Assembly: GCA_937926975.1 (NCBI GenBank)
Contig: CALBCJ010000012.1
Coordinates: forward strand, 124,001-188,000
Direction: 5' to 3'
Origin: an uncultured Propionibacteriaceae bacterium
GTDB lineage: Bacteria > Actinomycetota > Actinomycetes > Propionibacteriales > Propionibacteriaceae
DNA length: 64,000 bases
The first letter of the stretch is position 1; every line of letters starts with the position of its first letter. Of this stretch, positions 8,138 to 15,321 are shown one piece after another. A model generated the notes under the pieces. That model was not told the origin of the DNA. It saw nothing but the letters and a program-made list of their open reading frames with translations, and did no database searches. The position numbers and the translations under genes are program-made.

Positions 8138-8992
8138 GTGCCAACGATTCTGTCGATCCAGTCCTCCGTCGCGTACGGCCACGTCGGGAACTCCGCCGCC
8201 ACGTTTCCGCTGATGCGGCTCGGGGTCGAGGTGTACCCCGTGTACACCGTCCACTACGCCAGCAGCACCTCGTACGGGCCGCCGCGGGGCCCGGTGCTGT
8301 CGCCCGACGAGGTGGCCGAGGTGGTGACCGGGGTCGACGAGCGCCAGGCGCTGGCCGGGGTGGACGCGGTCCTCACCGGCTACCAGGGGAGCCAGGCGAT
8401 GGGGCAGACCATCCTGGACGCTGTCCGGACGGTCCGGGAGCGCAACCCGCGGGCGGTCTACTGCGCCGACCCGGTGATGGGTGATGTCGGGCGCGGCTTC
8501 TTCGTCGCCCCCGGGATCCCCGAGCTCCTGCGCGACGAGGTGGTCCCGGCGGCCGACATCGTGACCCCGAACCAGTTCGAGCTGGAGTTCCTGACCGGCC
8601 GGAAGGTCACCACTCTGGCCGAGGTCCTCGCTGCCGCTGATGCCCTGCGAGCCCAGGGCCCGGGCACGGTACTGGTGACCAGCGCCCAGTACCAGGGGAC
8701 GGACCCGGCCACGATCAGCATGGTCGCGGTGTCCGGCGACGAGGCCTGGGGGGTGCAGACCCCTCGGCTGGAGCCGACCTTCACCGGCTCGGGGGACATC
8801 ACCGCCGCGGTCTTCCTGGCCGGCCTGCTGTGCAGTCACTCGCTGCGCGAGGCGCTGGAGCAGACGGCGGCTGTGGTGTACGCGGTCCTGAAGAAGACGA
8901 CCGACCTGGGGCGTCGCGAACTGGCGCTGGTCGCCGCGCAGGACGAGATCGTTGCCCCCAGCCAGACCTTTCAGGCTGAGCGGCTTCGCTAG
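8138..8992 (+). CDS. pdxY: Pyridoxal/pyridoxine kinase
   Basis: A 284-residue PfkB/ribokinase-fold kinase that phosphorylates pyridoxal to pyridoxal 5'-phosphate (vitamin B6 salvage). It begins ILSIQSSVAYGHVGNSAATFPL, matching the PdxK/PdxY N-terminus, has YCADPVMGD and TPNQFELEFLTG, and the anion-hole/catalytic GSGDITAAV segment with D220 as the likely base. GTG 8138 starts the frame; an ATG at 8128 is in another frame. The stop abuts the stop of the convergent murA-like gene with no spacer. Confidence 0.93.
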   Translation: MPTILSIQSSVAYGHVGNSAATFPLMRLGVEVYPVYTVHYASSTSYGPPRGPVLSPDEVAEVVTGVDERQALAGVDAVLTGYQGSQAMGQTILDAVRTVRERNPRAVYCADPVMGDVGRGFFVAPGIPELLRDEVVPAADIVTPNQFELEFLTGRKVTTLAEVLAAADALRAQGPGTVLVTSAQYQGTDPATISMVAVSGDEAWGVQTPRLEPTFTGSGDITAAVFLAGLLCSHSLREALEQTAAVVYAVLKKTTDLGRRELALVAAQDEIVAPSQTFQAERLR

Positions 8993-10513
8993 CTACTCCC
9001 GGAAGGTCGAGATCTCGGCCCCCAGCGCCGCCAGGCGCTGGGGCAGGTCCTCGTAGCCGCGCTGGATCACGTAGATGTCGCGCAGCACCGAGGTGCCGCG
9101 GGCGGCGAGGGCCGCCAGCAGCAGGCAGACCGCCGGGCGCAGCGCCGGGGGACAGACGACCTCCTGGCCGCGCCAGCGGGTGGGGCCGGTGACGATGATC
9201 CGGTGAGGGTCGAGCAGCTGCACGCTGGCACCGAGCTTGGTCAGCTCGATGAGGTGGATCGCGCGGTTGTCGTACACCCAGTCGTGGATCATCGTCGCGC
9301 CCTCGGCCTCGGCGGCGATCACGGCGAAGAAGGGGAGGTTGTCGATGTTGAGCCCGGGGAACGGCATCGGGTGGATCTTGTCGGCCGCCGCGACCAGCTT
9401 CGACGGGTGCACGGTGAGGTCGACCAGCCGGGTCAGCCCGTTGCGCGACAGGTACTCCTCGCTCAGCGAGTAGCGCAGGCCCATCTCGGTCAGCACCGCC
9501 AGCTCGATCTCGAGGAACTCGATCGGGACCCGGGTGATCTGCAGCTCGGAGTGGGTCACCACGGCCGCGGTGATCAGGCTCATCGCCTCGATCGGGTCCT
9601 CGGAGATGTCGTACGTGACGTCGACCTCAATCCGCTCCTGACCGCGGATCCGCAGGGTCGTGGTGCCGACCCCCTCCACGCTCACCCCGAGCGCGATCAG
9701 GTAGGCGCACAGGTCCTGGACCATGTAGTTCGGGCTGGCGTTGCGCAGCTCGGTCAGCCCCGGGGTCATCGCCGCCGCCATCAGGGCGTTCTCGGTGACC
9801 GTGTCGCCCCGCTCGGTGAGGGTCACCCGGCGCTGGCCGGCACGGTCGTCACCCGTCACCTGGCACTGGTAGAAGCCCTCGGTGGCGGTCACCTCCAGCC
9901 CGAACGGGCGCAGCACCTGCAGGTGCGGCTCCACGGTCCGGGTCCCCAGGTTGCAGCCCCCCGCGTACGGCAGCCGGAACTCCTGCGCCTCGTGGATCAG
10001 CGGGCCGAGGAACAGCAGCACCGACCGCGTCCGGCGGGCAGCCTCGACGTTGACGGCGCTCAGGTCGAGCTCCTCGGGCCGGCTGATCGTCAGCGAGGAG
10101 CGGTTCTCGCTCCACACGCACGAGACGCCGATACTCTCCAGGACCTCAGTCAGCCGGTTCACCTCCTCGATCCGGGCGATCCCACGCAGGGTGGTGGTGC
10201 CGTAGTTCAGCAGCGAGGCGCACAGCAGCGCGACCGCGGCGTTCTTGCTGGAGCGGACCTCAATCGAGCCGGAGAGCCGCCGTCCGCCCTGGACCCGGAC
10301 ATGGGTGGCGCTCTTGCCGGGGAGGATGTCGCTGTCGAGAGCCTCCGCGATCCGGTTGATCATCTCCAGCGACAGGAGCTCGTCGCCGGCCTCGAGCCGG
10401 TGCACATCGGACTGGGGGGCGTCGAGCAGGTCAGCCAGCTGCGCCTGGCTGAGGCCACGCTGGGTGCGGGCGGCACGGACCAGGGCCCCGACCCGCTGAG
10501 GAGATGTCTTCAC
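8993..10513 (-). CDS. MurA-like enolpyruvyl transferase fused to an N-terminal XRE-type HTH domain
   Basis: A 506-residue protein. Residues 1-65 form a Cro/CI-type helix-turn-helix (VRAARTQRGLSQAQLADLLDAPQSDVHRLE is its core, shown here only in part). Residues ~70-500 are a UDP-N-acetylglucosamine 1-carboxyvinyltransferase domain. The MurA active-site residues are all visible: K90-N91 (SSKNAA), C187 and R192 (GGCNLGTRTVEPH), D391 (PGLNIDN), R459. It may therefore still make UDP-GlcNAc-enolpyruvate, the first committed step of peptidoglycan synthesis, or act as a substrate-sensing regulator. It is longer than MurA (~420) only by the HTH. GTG 10513 follows a TATCGT box by 6 bases. Confidence 0.85.
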   Translation of the reverse strand: MKTSPQRVGALVRAARTQRGLSQAQLADLLDAPQSDVHRLEAGDELLSLEMINRIAEALDSDILPGKSATHVRVQGGRRLSGSIEVRSSKNAAVALLCASLLNYGTTTLRGIARIEEVNRLTEVLESIGVSCVWSENRSSLTISRPEELDLSAVNVEAARRTRSVLLFLGPLIHEAQEFRLPYAGGCNLGTRTVEPHLQVLRPFGLEVTATEGFYQCQVTGDDRAGQRRVTLTERGDTVTENALMAAAMTPGLTELRNASPNYMVQDLCAYLIALGVSVEGVGTTTLRIRGQERIEVDVTYDISEDPIEAMSLITAAVVTHSELQITRVPIEFLEIELAVLTEMGLRYSLSEEYLSRNGLTRLVDLTVHPSKLVAAADKIHPMPFPGLNIDNLPFFAVIAAEAEGATMIHDWVYDNRAIHLIELTKLGASVQLLDPHRIIVTGPTRWRGQEVVCPPALRPAVCLLLAALAARGTSVLRDIYVIQRGYEDLPQRLAALGAEISTFRE

Positions 10514-10684
10514 GGTCCGACGATAACCCAGACCACCGTCCGGCTTCCTGCCGAGACCGCTAAGACCACTTTGACAAGCAGTGACGCCGATCGTACGGGT
10601 TGCGGGCGCAGTGTGCTGCCCGGCGCCTCGGGCCGGGCCGGGGCTGGCCTGCCGCGGTCAGGCCCGAGGAAGGCCTGTAGTCGC

Positions 10685-10690
10685 TAAGGT
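10685..10690 (+). promoter_or_regulatory. -10 box (TAAGGT) of lpdA, leaderless
   Basis: TAAGGT ends 6 bases before the lpdA ATG at 10697. There is no Shine-Dalgarno in between, so the mRNA probably begins at or next to the start codon. The divergent murA-like gene has its own box (10525-10520, minus strand). Confidence 0.45.
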
Positions 10691-10696
10691 GAGCCC

Positions 10697-12094
10697 ATGA
10701 GCGCACACTTCGATGTGGTAGTCCTCGGCGGCGGTCCCGGTGGGTACGTGGCGGCGATCCGAGCCTCGCAGCTGGGGCTGAAGACGGCCGTGATCGAGAA
10801 GCAGTGGTGGGGCGGGGTGTGCCTCAACGTGGGCTGCATCCCGACCAAGTCCCTGCTGCGCAACGCCGAGCTGGCGCACATCTTCACCCACGAGAAGGGC
10901 ACCTTCGGGATCTCCGGCGAGGTGACCTTCGACTACGGCAAGGCGTTCAGCCGCAGCCGGGCGGTGTCGAAGCGGATGACGAACGGGGTCCACTTCCTGA
11001 TGAAGAAGAACCGGATCACCGAGCTCAACGGCTGGGGGACCTTCACCGGGCCGAAGACCATCGAGGTCACCGGTGACGACGGCACCCAGACCGTCACCTT
11101 TGACAACTGCATCATCGCCACCGGCTCGGTGACCAAGATGCTGCCCGGGGTCGAGCGCAGCGAGCGGGTGGTGACCTATGAGGAGCAGATCCTGTCCGAC
11201 ACTCTGCCGAAGTCGATCGTGATCTGCGGGGCGGGCGCGATCGGGACCGAGTTCGCGTACGTGCTGCGCAGCTACGGAGTGGAGGTCACGATCGTCGAGT
11301 ACCTCGACCGGATGGTCCCGCTGGAGGACCCGGAGGTCTCGGCCGAGATCGCCAAGGCGTACAAGAAGCTCGGCATCACGCTGATGCTCGGCCACGGGGT
11401 GAAGACCATCGCCGAGCACGAGGACGGGGTCACCGTCACGGTCACCCCGGCCCAGGGTGGCGACGAGGTGGTCCTGGAGACCGAGCGGGTGCTGCTGTCG
11501 ATCGGCTTTGCCCCGCGGACCGAGGGGTACGGCCTGGAGAAGACCGGGGTCGCCCTGACCGAGCGCGGCGCGGTCGCGGTCGACGACTACCTGCGGACCA
11601 ACGTCGAGGGCCTGTACGCGATCGGTGACGTCACCGCCAAGCTGATGCTGGCCCACACGGCCGAGGCCCAGGGCGTGGTGGCCGCCGAGACCATCGCCGG
11701 GGTTGAGACGATGCCGGTGAACTACGACATGGTGCCGCGGGCCACCTACTGCCAGCCCCAGATTGGCTCCTTCGGCTACACCGAGGCCCAGGCCAAGGAG
11801 AAGGGGTACGACGTCAAGGTCGCGAAGTTCCCGTTCACGGCCAACGGCAAGGCCTGGGGCCTGGGCGACGCGGTCGGCTTCGTGAAGGTGGTCGCCGACG
11901 CCACCCACAACGAGATCCTGGGCGCCCACATGGTCGGCCCGGACGTAACCGAGCTGCTGCCGGTGTTCACGCTGGCTCAGATGTGGGACCTCACCGCCGA
12001 CGAGATGGGCCGCAACATCCACGCCCACCCCACCTTGTCGGAGGCGATCAAGGAGGCCGTCGAGGGCATCGGCGGCCACATGATCAACATCTGA
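10697..12094 (+). CDS. lpdA: Dihydrolipoyl dehydrogenase (E3)
   Basis: A 465-residue flavoprotein that reoxidises dihydrolipoamide with NAD+ in 2-oxoacid dehydrogenase or glycine cleavage complexes. It shows the FAD-binding VVLGGGPGGYVAAIRA, the redox-active disulfide C42/C47 in CLNVGCIPTKS, the NAD-binding GAGAIGTEFA, the second FAD motif (LYAIGDVTAKLMLAHTA) and the C-terminal catalytic HAHPTLSEAIKEA. Length is normal. No E1/E2 genes are nearby, so it stands alone with its own promoter and a GC-rich hairpin after the stop. Confidence 0.96.
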   Translation: MSAHFDVVVLGGGPGGYVAAIRASQLGLKTAVIEKQWWGGVCLNVGCIPTKSLLRNAELAHIFTHEKGTFGISGEVTFDYGKAFSRSRAVSKRMTNGVHFLMKKNRITELNGWGTFTGPKTIEVTGDDGTQTVTFDNCIIATGSVTKMLPGVERSERVVTYEEQILSDTLPKSIVICGAGAIGTEFAYVLRSYGVEVTIVEYLDRMVPLEDPEVSAEIAKAYKKLGITLMLGHGVKTIAEHEDGVTVTVTPAQGGDEVVLETERVLLSIGFAPRTEGYGLEKTGVALTERGAVAVDDYLRTNVEGLYAIGDVTAKLMLAHTAEAQGVVAAETIAGVETMPVNYDMVPRATYCQPQIGSFGYTEAQAKEKGYDVKVAKFPFTANGKAWGLGDAVGFVKVVADATHNEILGAHMVGPDVTELLPVFTLAQMWDLTADEMGRNIHAHPTLSEAIKEAVEGIGGHMINI

Positions 12095-12110
12095 GAGGTA
12101 CGGGTTCTCC

Positions 12111-12138
12111 GGCGGCCGCGGCGATCGTCGCGGCCGCC
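12111..12138 (+). terminator. GC-rich hairpin after lpdA
   Basis: A perfect 10-base stem, GGCGGCCGCG (12111-12120) and CGCGGCCGCC (12129-12138), encloses an 8-base loop and starts 16 bases after the lpdA stop. There is no T tract, as is common for terminators in high-GC actinobacteria. Confidence 0.5.
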
Positions 12139-12220
12139 GCTGTGCTTGGGGTCTGCAGCCGCCGCCGCGACCGCTGGGCTCTGAGCAGCCAGTCACACCC
12201 GACGGCGGGGAGTGGGTACC

Positions 12221-12841
12221 ATGCCGGGCGTGACAAAGCCACCGCCCAGCGCCTGGGCCACCATGATCGCCGCCGACCCTGACCACTCTCACCGCTACGC
12301 CCAGCGGTTCAAGATCCTGGCCGCCCAGGGGCAGGACGTCGACGGGGAGGCCCGGCTGGTCGATGCGATGCTGGCGCGCGGGTCGCGGGTGCTGGATGCT
12401 GGCTGCGGCGCCGGGCGGGCCGGTGGCTACCTGGCCCGGGCCGGGCACACGGTGGTGGGCGTCGACCTCGACCCGGTCCTGATCGCCGCCGCCCAGGAGG
12501 ACTTCGCCGGGCCGACCTGGCTGGTGGGGGACCTGGCCGAGCTGGACCTGCCGGCTCAGGGGATCACCGAGCCGTTCGACGCGATCATCTGCGCCGGCAA
12601 CGTGATGACCTTCCTGCACCCCGACACCCGGGTCGAGGTGCTGGCCCGGATGGGACGGCACCTGGCCGAGGACGGGCGGGCGGTGATCGGCTTCGGAGCC
12701 GGGCGCGGCTACCAGCCGGAGGACTTCTGCGCCGACGCGGTCAGCGCCGGACTGCGGGTCGATGCGCGGTTCTCCACCTGGGAGCTGCGGCCCTTCACAG
12801 CCGACTCCGGCTTCCTGGTGGCGGTGCTGTCTCGGGCCTGA
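12221..12841 (+). CDS. Class I SAM-dependent methyltransferase
   Basis: A ~206-residue protein with the Rossmann-like SAM-binding motif VLDAGCGAGRAGGYLA (motif I), VVGVDLDPVLIAAA (motif II acidic residue) and DAIICAGNVMTFL (motif IV/post-I region). The fold assignment is secure but the substrate is unknown; it resembles small-molecule methyltransferases of the type-11/25 families. The ATG at 12221 is preferred because GGCGGGGAG precedes it; an in-frame GTG at 12212 and another at 12230 are alternatives. Convergent with nagB. Confidence 0.8.
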   Translation: MPGVTKPPPSAWATMIAADPDHSHRYAQRFKILAAQGQDVDGEARLVDAMLARGSRVLDAGCGAGRAGGYLARAGHTVVGVDLDPVLIAAAQEDFAGPTWLVGDLAELDLPAQGITEPFDAIICAGNVMTFLHPDTRVEVLARMGRHLAEDGRAVIGFGAGRGYQPEDFCADAVSAGLRVDARFSTWELRPFTADSGFLVAVLSRA

Positions 12842-12954
12842 CCCCTGAGACCAGCAGACGCCGGCGGCGCCGCGGTCCCGGCACAGCGCCACGAGCAGGA
12901 GCCGGTGCCCGCGCCCAGCGCGGTACGGACCGCCCGATGCTGGGCGGCCGGGGC

Positions 12955-13746
12955 TCAGGCGTCGAAGCGCTGCCAGGAGGGCTTGTGCTGGTAGGTCTCG
13001 CGGTAGTAGTCCGCCAGCTCCAGCTGACTGGCCGCAGCCTCGTCGACCACGATCGTGGCGTGCTGGTGCATCTGCAGCACCGACCCGGGCCAGCGCGAGG
13101 TGACCGGCCCCTCGATGACAGCGGCGATCGCAGCGGCCTTGTGCTCGCCCTGGGCCACCATCACCACGTGCTCGGCGTCCATGATGGTGCCCAGCCCCTG
13201 GGTCAGGCAGTGCCGGGGAACCTCGTCCAGGCTGGAGAAGAAGCGGGCGTTGTCGCGGCGGGTGACCTGGGTCAGGGTCTTGATCCGGGTCCGGGAGGCC
13301 AGCGAGGAGGTGGGCTCGTTGAAGCCGATGTGGCCGTTGCTGCCGACTCCGAGGATCTGGACGCTGACCCCGCCGACAGCCCGGATCGCCGCCTCGTAGC
13401 AGCGGACAGCCCGCTCCAGGTTGTCGCTAAAGCCGTCGGGGGTGTGGACCTTCTTCGGGTCCATCCGCAGCGGCTCGGTCACGGTCCGCCGGATCACCTC
13501 AGCGTACGACTCGGGGTGCCCCTGCGCAAGCCCGACGTACTCGTCGAGGGCGAAGGCCGAGGCCTGGGACAGGTCGAGCCGCCCGTCAGCGACCCGGGCA
13601 GCGAGCGCCTGGTACAGCGCCAGCGGCGAGGAGCCCGTGGCAACGCCGAGAACCACCTCGGGGCCGGTGTCGCGGCAGACCCGGGCGACCTTCGCGGCGG
13701 CGACCTCGGCGACCTCGTCGGGAGAGGCGCAGATGATGACTTCCAT
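12955..13746 (-). CDS. nagB: Glucosamine-6-phosphate deaminase
   Basis: A 263-residue enzyme converting glucosamine-6-phosphate to fructose-6-phosphate and ammonia, the entry of amino sugars to glycolysis. It has the LGVATGSSPLALYQAL phosphate-binding loop, AFALDEYVGL with the catalytic Asp, and GVGSNGHIGFNEP with the active-site His. The length is that of the bacterial enzyme. GGAAGGAC precedes the ATG. nagA is not adjacent. Its upstream region, shared with a divergent ATPase gene, carries palindromes that could be a regulator site. Confidence 0.95.
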   Translation of the reverse strand: MEVIICASPDEVAEVAAAKVARVCRDTGPEVVLGVATGSSPLALYQALAARVADGRLDLSQASAFALDEYVGLAQGHPESYAEVIRRTVTEPLRMDPKKVHTPDGFSDNLERAVRCYEAAIRAVGGVSVQILGVGSNGHIGFNEPTSSLASRTRIKTLTQVTRRDNARFFSSLDEVPRHCLTQGLGTIMDAEHVVMVAQGEHKAAAIAAVIEGPVTSRWPGSVLQMHQHATIVVDEAAASQLELADYYRETYQHKPSWQRFDA

Positions 13747-13802
13747 GGTGTCCTTCCGTCCGGCGACATCTTGTCAGAGGCCCCTGGCAGACTGAGAAGC
13801 GA

Positions 13803-13836
13803 CTGTATACAGACTCATACAGCGGGTTCTGTATGA
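13803..13836. promoter_or_regulatory. Palindromes between nagB and the ATPase gene (operator-like)
   Basis: A perfect 10-base palindrome CTGTATACAG (13803-13812) is followed by an inverted repeat TCATACAG (13815-13822) N6 CTGTATGA (13829-13836). Three related half-sites in 34 AT-richer bases suggest a repressor site, possibly of the GntR class given the TGTATACA core. The sequence does not match the published DasR consensus. It lies 67 bases before nagB and 20 bases before the ATPase start. Confidence 0.5.
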
Positions 13837-13855
13837 ATCGGTATCTGGAGGTGTG

Positions 13856-15112
13856 ATGGAGCGGAGCGTGTACTCGCCAGGGGCTGGTCACCAGCCCCCG
13901 GTGCTGGCGGGCCGGGATGACCTGATCCAGAGCTGGGAGCTCATGACCAACGACGTGCTGGCCGCCGGCCGGGTGCACGCCCGCGACCTGCTGCTGCTCG
14001 GCCCACGGGGGATCGGCAAGACCGTCGCCCTGACCCGGCTCGGCGAGGTCGCCGAGCAGGCCGGCTACCTGGTGATCGACCTGCAGGCCGTACGGGGTCA
14101 GACAACCCTGGTCGCCTCGCTGCTGGACCACGCCGAGACCCAGCTGGAGGACCGGCACTCCGCCTGGCAGACCGTACGGCGCCACGTCGACTCGCTGCGG
14201 CTGAGCCTGACCGCCTTCGGGGTCGGCGCCGGGGTGGACTTCTCGCCCCGCACCGGCTCGTCCGGCGGCGGTACCGCTCCGGGCCGGGTGGCCCGGATGC
14301 TGGCCGACCTGGCCGAGGCGGTCAGCACGGGGCAGCCCGGCCGCGGTGGGGTCATGGTGAGCATCGACGAGATCCAGGCCGCCACCCCCGATGACCTCGT
14401 GCTGCTGGCCGCCGCTCTGCAGCGGCTCAACGTCAACCATCCCCAGGCCCGGGTCCTGTTCGCCGCCACCGGCCTGCCGTACACCCGGGACTCGCTGAAC
14501 CGGGCCGGGGTCACCCACCCCGAGCGGCTGTTCACAGCGGTCCTGCTGCCGGTGGTGCTGGAGGAGTCGGAGGCCCGCCGGGCAGTCGTCGAGCCGGCCC
14601 TGGCCCGAGGGGTGCTCTGGCAGCCGCAGGCTGTCGACGAGCTGCTGCGGGTGACCAACGGCTACCCGGCCCACCTGCAGCTCTTCGCCGACGCCGCCTG
14701 GCGGGTCGCCGAGAACCAGCAGATCACCCTGGCCGACGTCCAGACCGCCACCGCCCAGGTGGTGACCGCCCTCGCCGACGGCACCTTCGACCCCCGCTGG
14801 GCCTCGCTGCCGAACCGGCAGCGGGAGTACCTGGCGGCCCTGGCCGCCCAGGGCGGGGTCGCGTCGGCAGCCACCATGAGCCGGGTCCTGGGGCGGCGGG
14901 CCTCTGACCTCAGCCGAGCCCGCGACCAGGCGATCAAGGCCGGTGACGTGTACAGCCCGCGCCGCGGTGAGGTCCGGCTGTCGGTGCCACTGTTCGGGCA
15001 GTACGTCCTCAGCCACTACGAGGCTGACCGGCTGGCCACCGACGACCCAGACGGGATGGTCTCCCTGCAGCAGATGCAGCAGGTGCGAGCCGCTCCCGAG
15101 CTCGGGCAGTGA
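13856..15112 (+). CDS. AAA ATPase with C-terminal winged helix (AAA_16/Orc-like)
   Basis: A ~418-residue P-loop ATPase. It has Walker A LLGPRGIGKTVAL around residue 50, Walker B VMVSIDEIQAA near 165, and sensor-like VLFAATGLPYT near 205. The last ~100 residues (LPNRQREYLAALAAQGG, then MSRVLGRRASDLSRARDQAI) look like a winged helix, the layout of Orc1/Cdc6-like and STAND-type ATPases. Function unknown; DNA binding is plausible. ATG 13856 has CTGGAGG upstream. It precedes the large helicase/nuclease gene but a hairpin and a separate promoter lie between them, so co-transcription is uncertain. Confidence 0.8.
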   Translation: MERSVYSPGAGHQPPVLAGRDDLIQSWELMTNDVLAAGRVHARDLLLLGPRGIGKTVALTRLGEVAEQAGYLVIDLQAVRGQTTLVASLLDHAETQLEDRHSAWQTVRRHVDSLRLSLTAFGVGAGVDFSPRTGSSGGGTAPGRVARMLADLAEAVSTGQPGRGGVMVSIDEIQAATPDDLVLLAAALQRLNVNHPQARVLFAATGLPYTRDSLNRAGVTHPERLFTAVLLPVVLEESEARRAVVEPALARGVLWQPQAVDELLRVTNGYPAHLQLFADAAWRVAENQQITLADVQTATAQVVTALADGTFDPRWASLPNRQREYLAALAAQGGVASAATMSRVLGRRASDLSRARDQAIKAGDVYSPRRGEVRLSVPLFGQYVLSHYEADRLATDDPDGMVSLQQMQQVRAAPELGQ

Positions 15113-15147
15113 TGCCCAGGCGCCGCTGAGGACGAGCAGGGGCACGG

Positions 15148-15162
15148 GACCCGAACCGGGTC
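15148..15162 (+). terminator. Short hairpin after the ATPase gene
   Basis: GACCCG (15148-15153) AAC CGGGTC (15157-15162) is a perfect 6-base stem with a 3-base loop, 35 bases after the ATPase stop. It has no T tract. It is a weak terminator candidate. Confidence 0.3.
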
Positions 15163-15308
15163 GGGGACCCGCGGCCCGGCTGCAGGGGGCCGTGCTGGGC
15201 AGCCTCTACCCGGCCTGCTTCCTCGTGGTGGGGCTGCAAGCGTGCTCTGCAGGCGCTGCTCGGCATCCCGCTCTGAGCAGAGCGGCCGAGACCGTCCGAG
15301 CCTGCCCC

Positions 15309-15314
15309 TAGGCT
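15309..15314 (+). promoter_or_regulatory. -10 box (TAGGCT) of the DUF4011 helicase gene, leaderless
   Basis: TAGGCT ends 7 bases before ATG 15322, and there is no Shine-Dalgarno. This matches the arrangement seen at several other genes in this window and supports the start chosen. Confidence 0.4.
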
Positions 15315-15321
15315 TTCGGGC

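Noticed and set aside
6994..8247. N-terminal extension of the glycerophosphodiesterase frame to 8247
   Set aside because: The extra ~154 residues are low-complexity Arg/Pro/Thr translation of the direct repeat and spacer; HRG motif and Shine-Dalgarno place the start at 7785.
12111..12138. Riboswitch or attenuator before the methyltransferase gene
   Set aside because: The element is a single perfect GC stem directly behind the lpdA stop, with no alternative pairing to the methyltransferase start; a terminator is simpler.
15113..15321. tRNA or small RNA in the spacer before the helicase gene
   Set aside because: GC-rich hairpins are present but no T-loop (GTTCRANTC) or cloverleaf arrangement could be found; nowhere else in the window shows one either.
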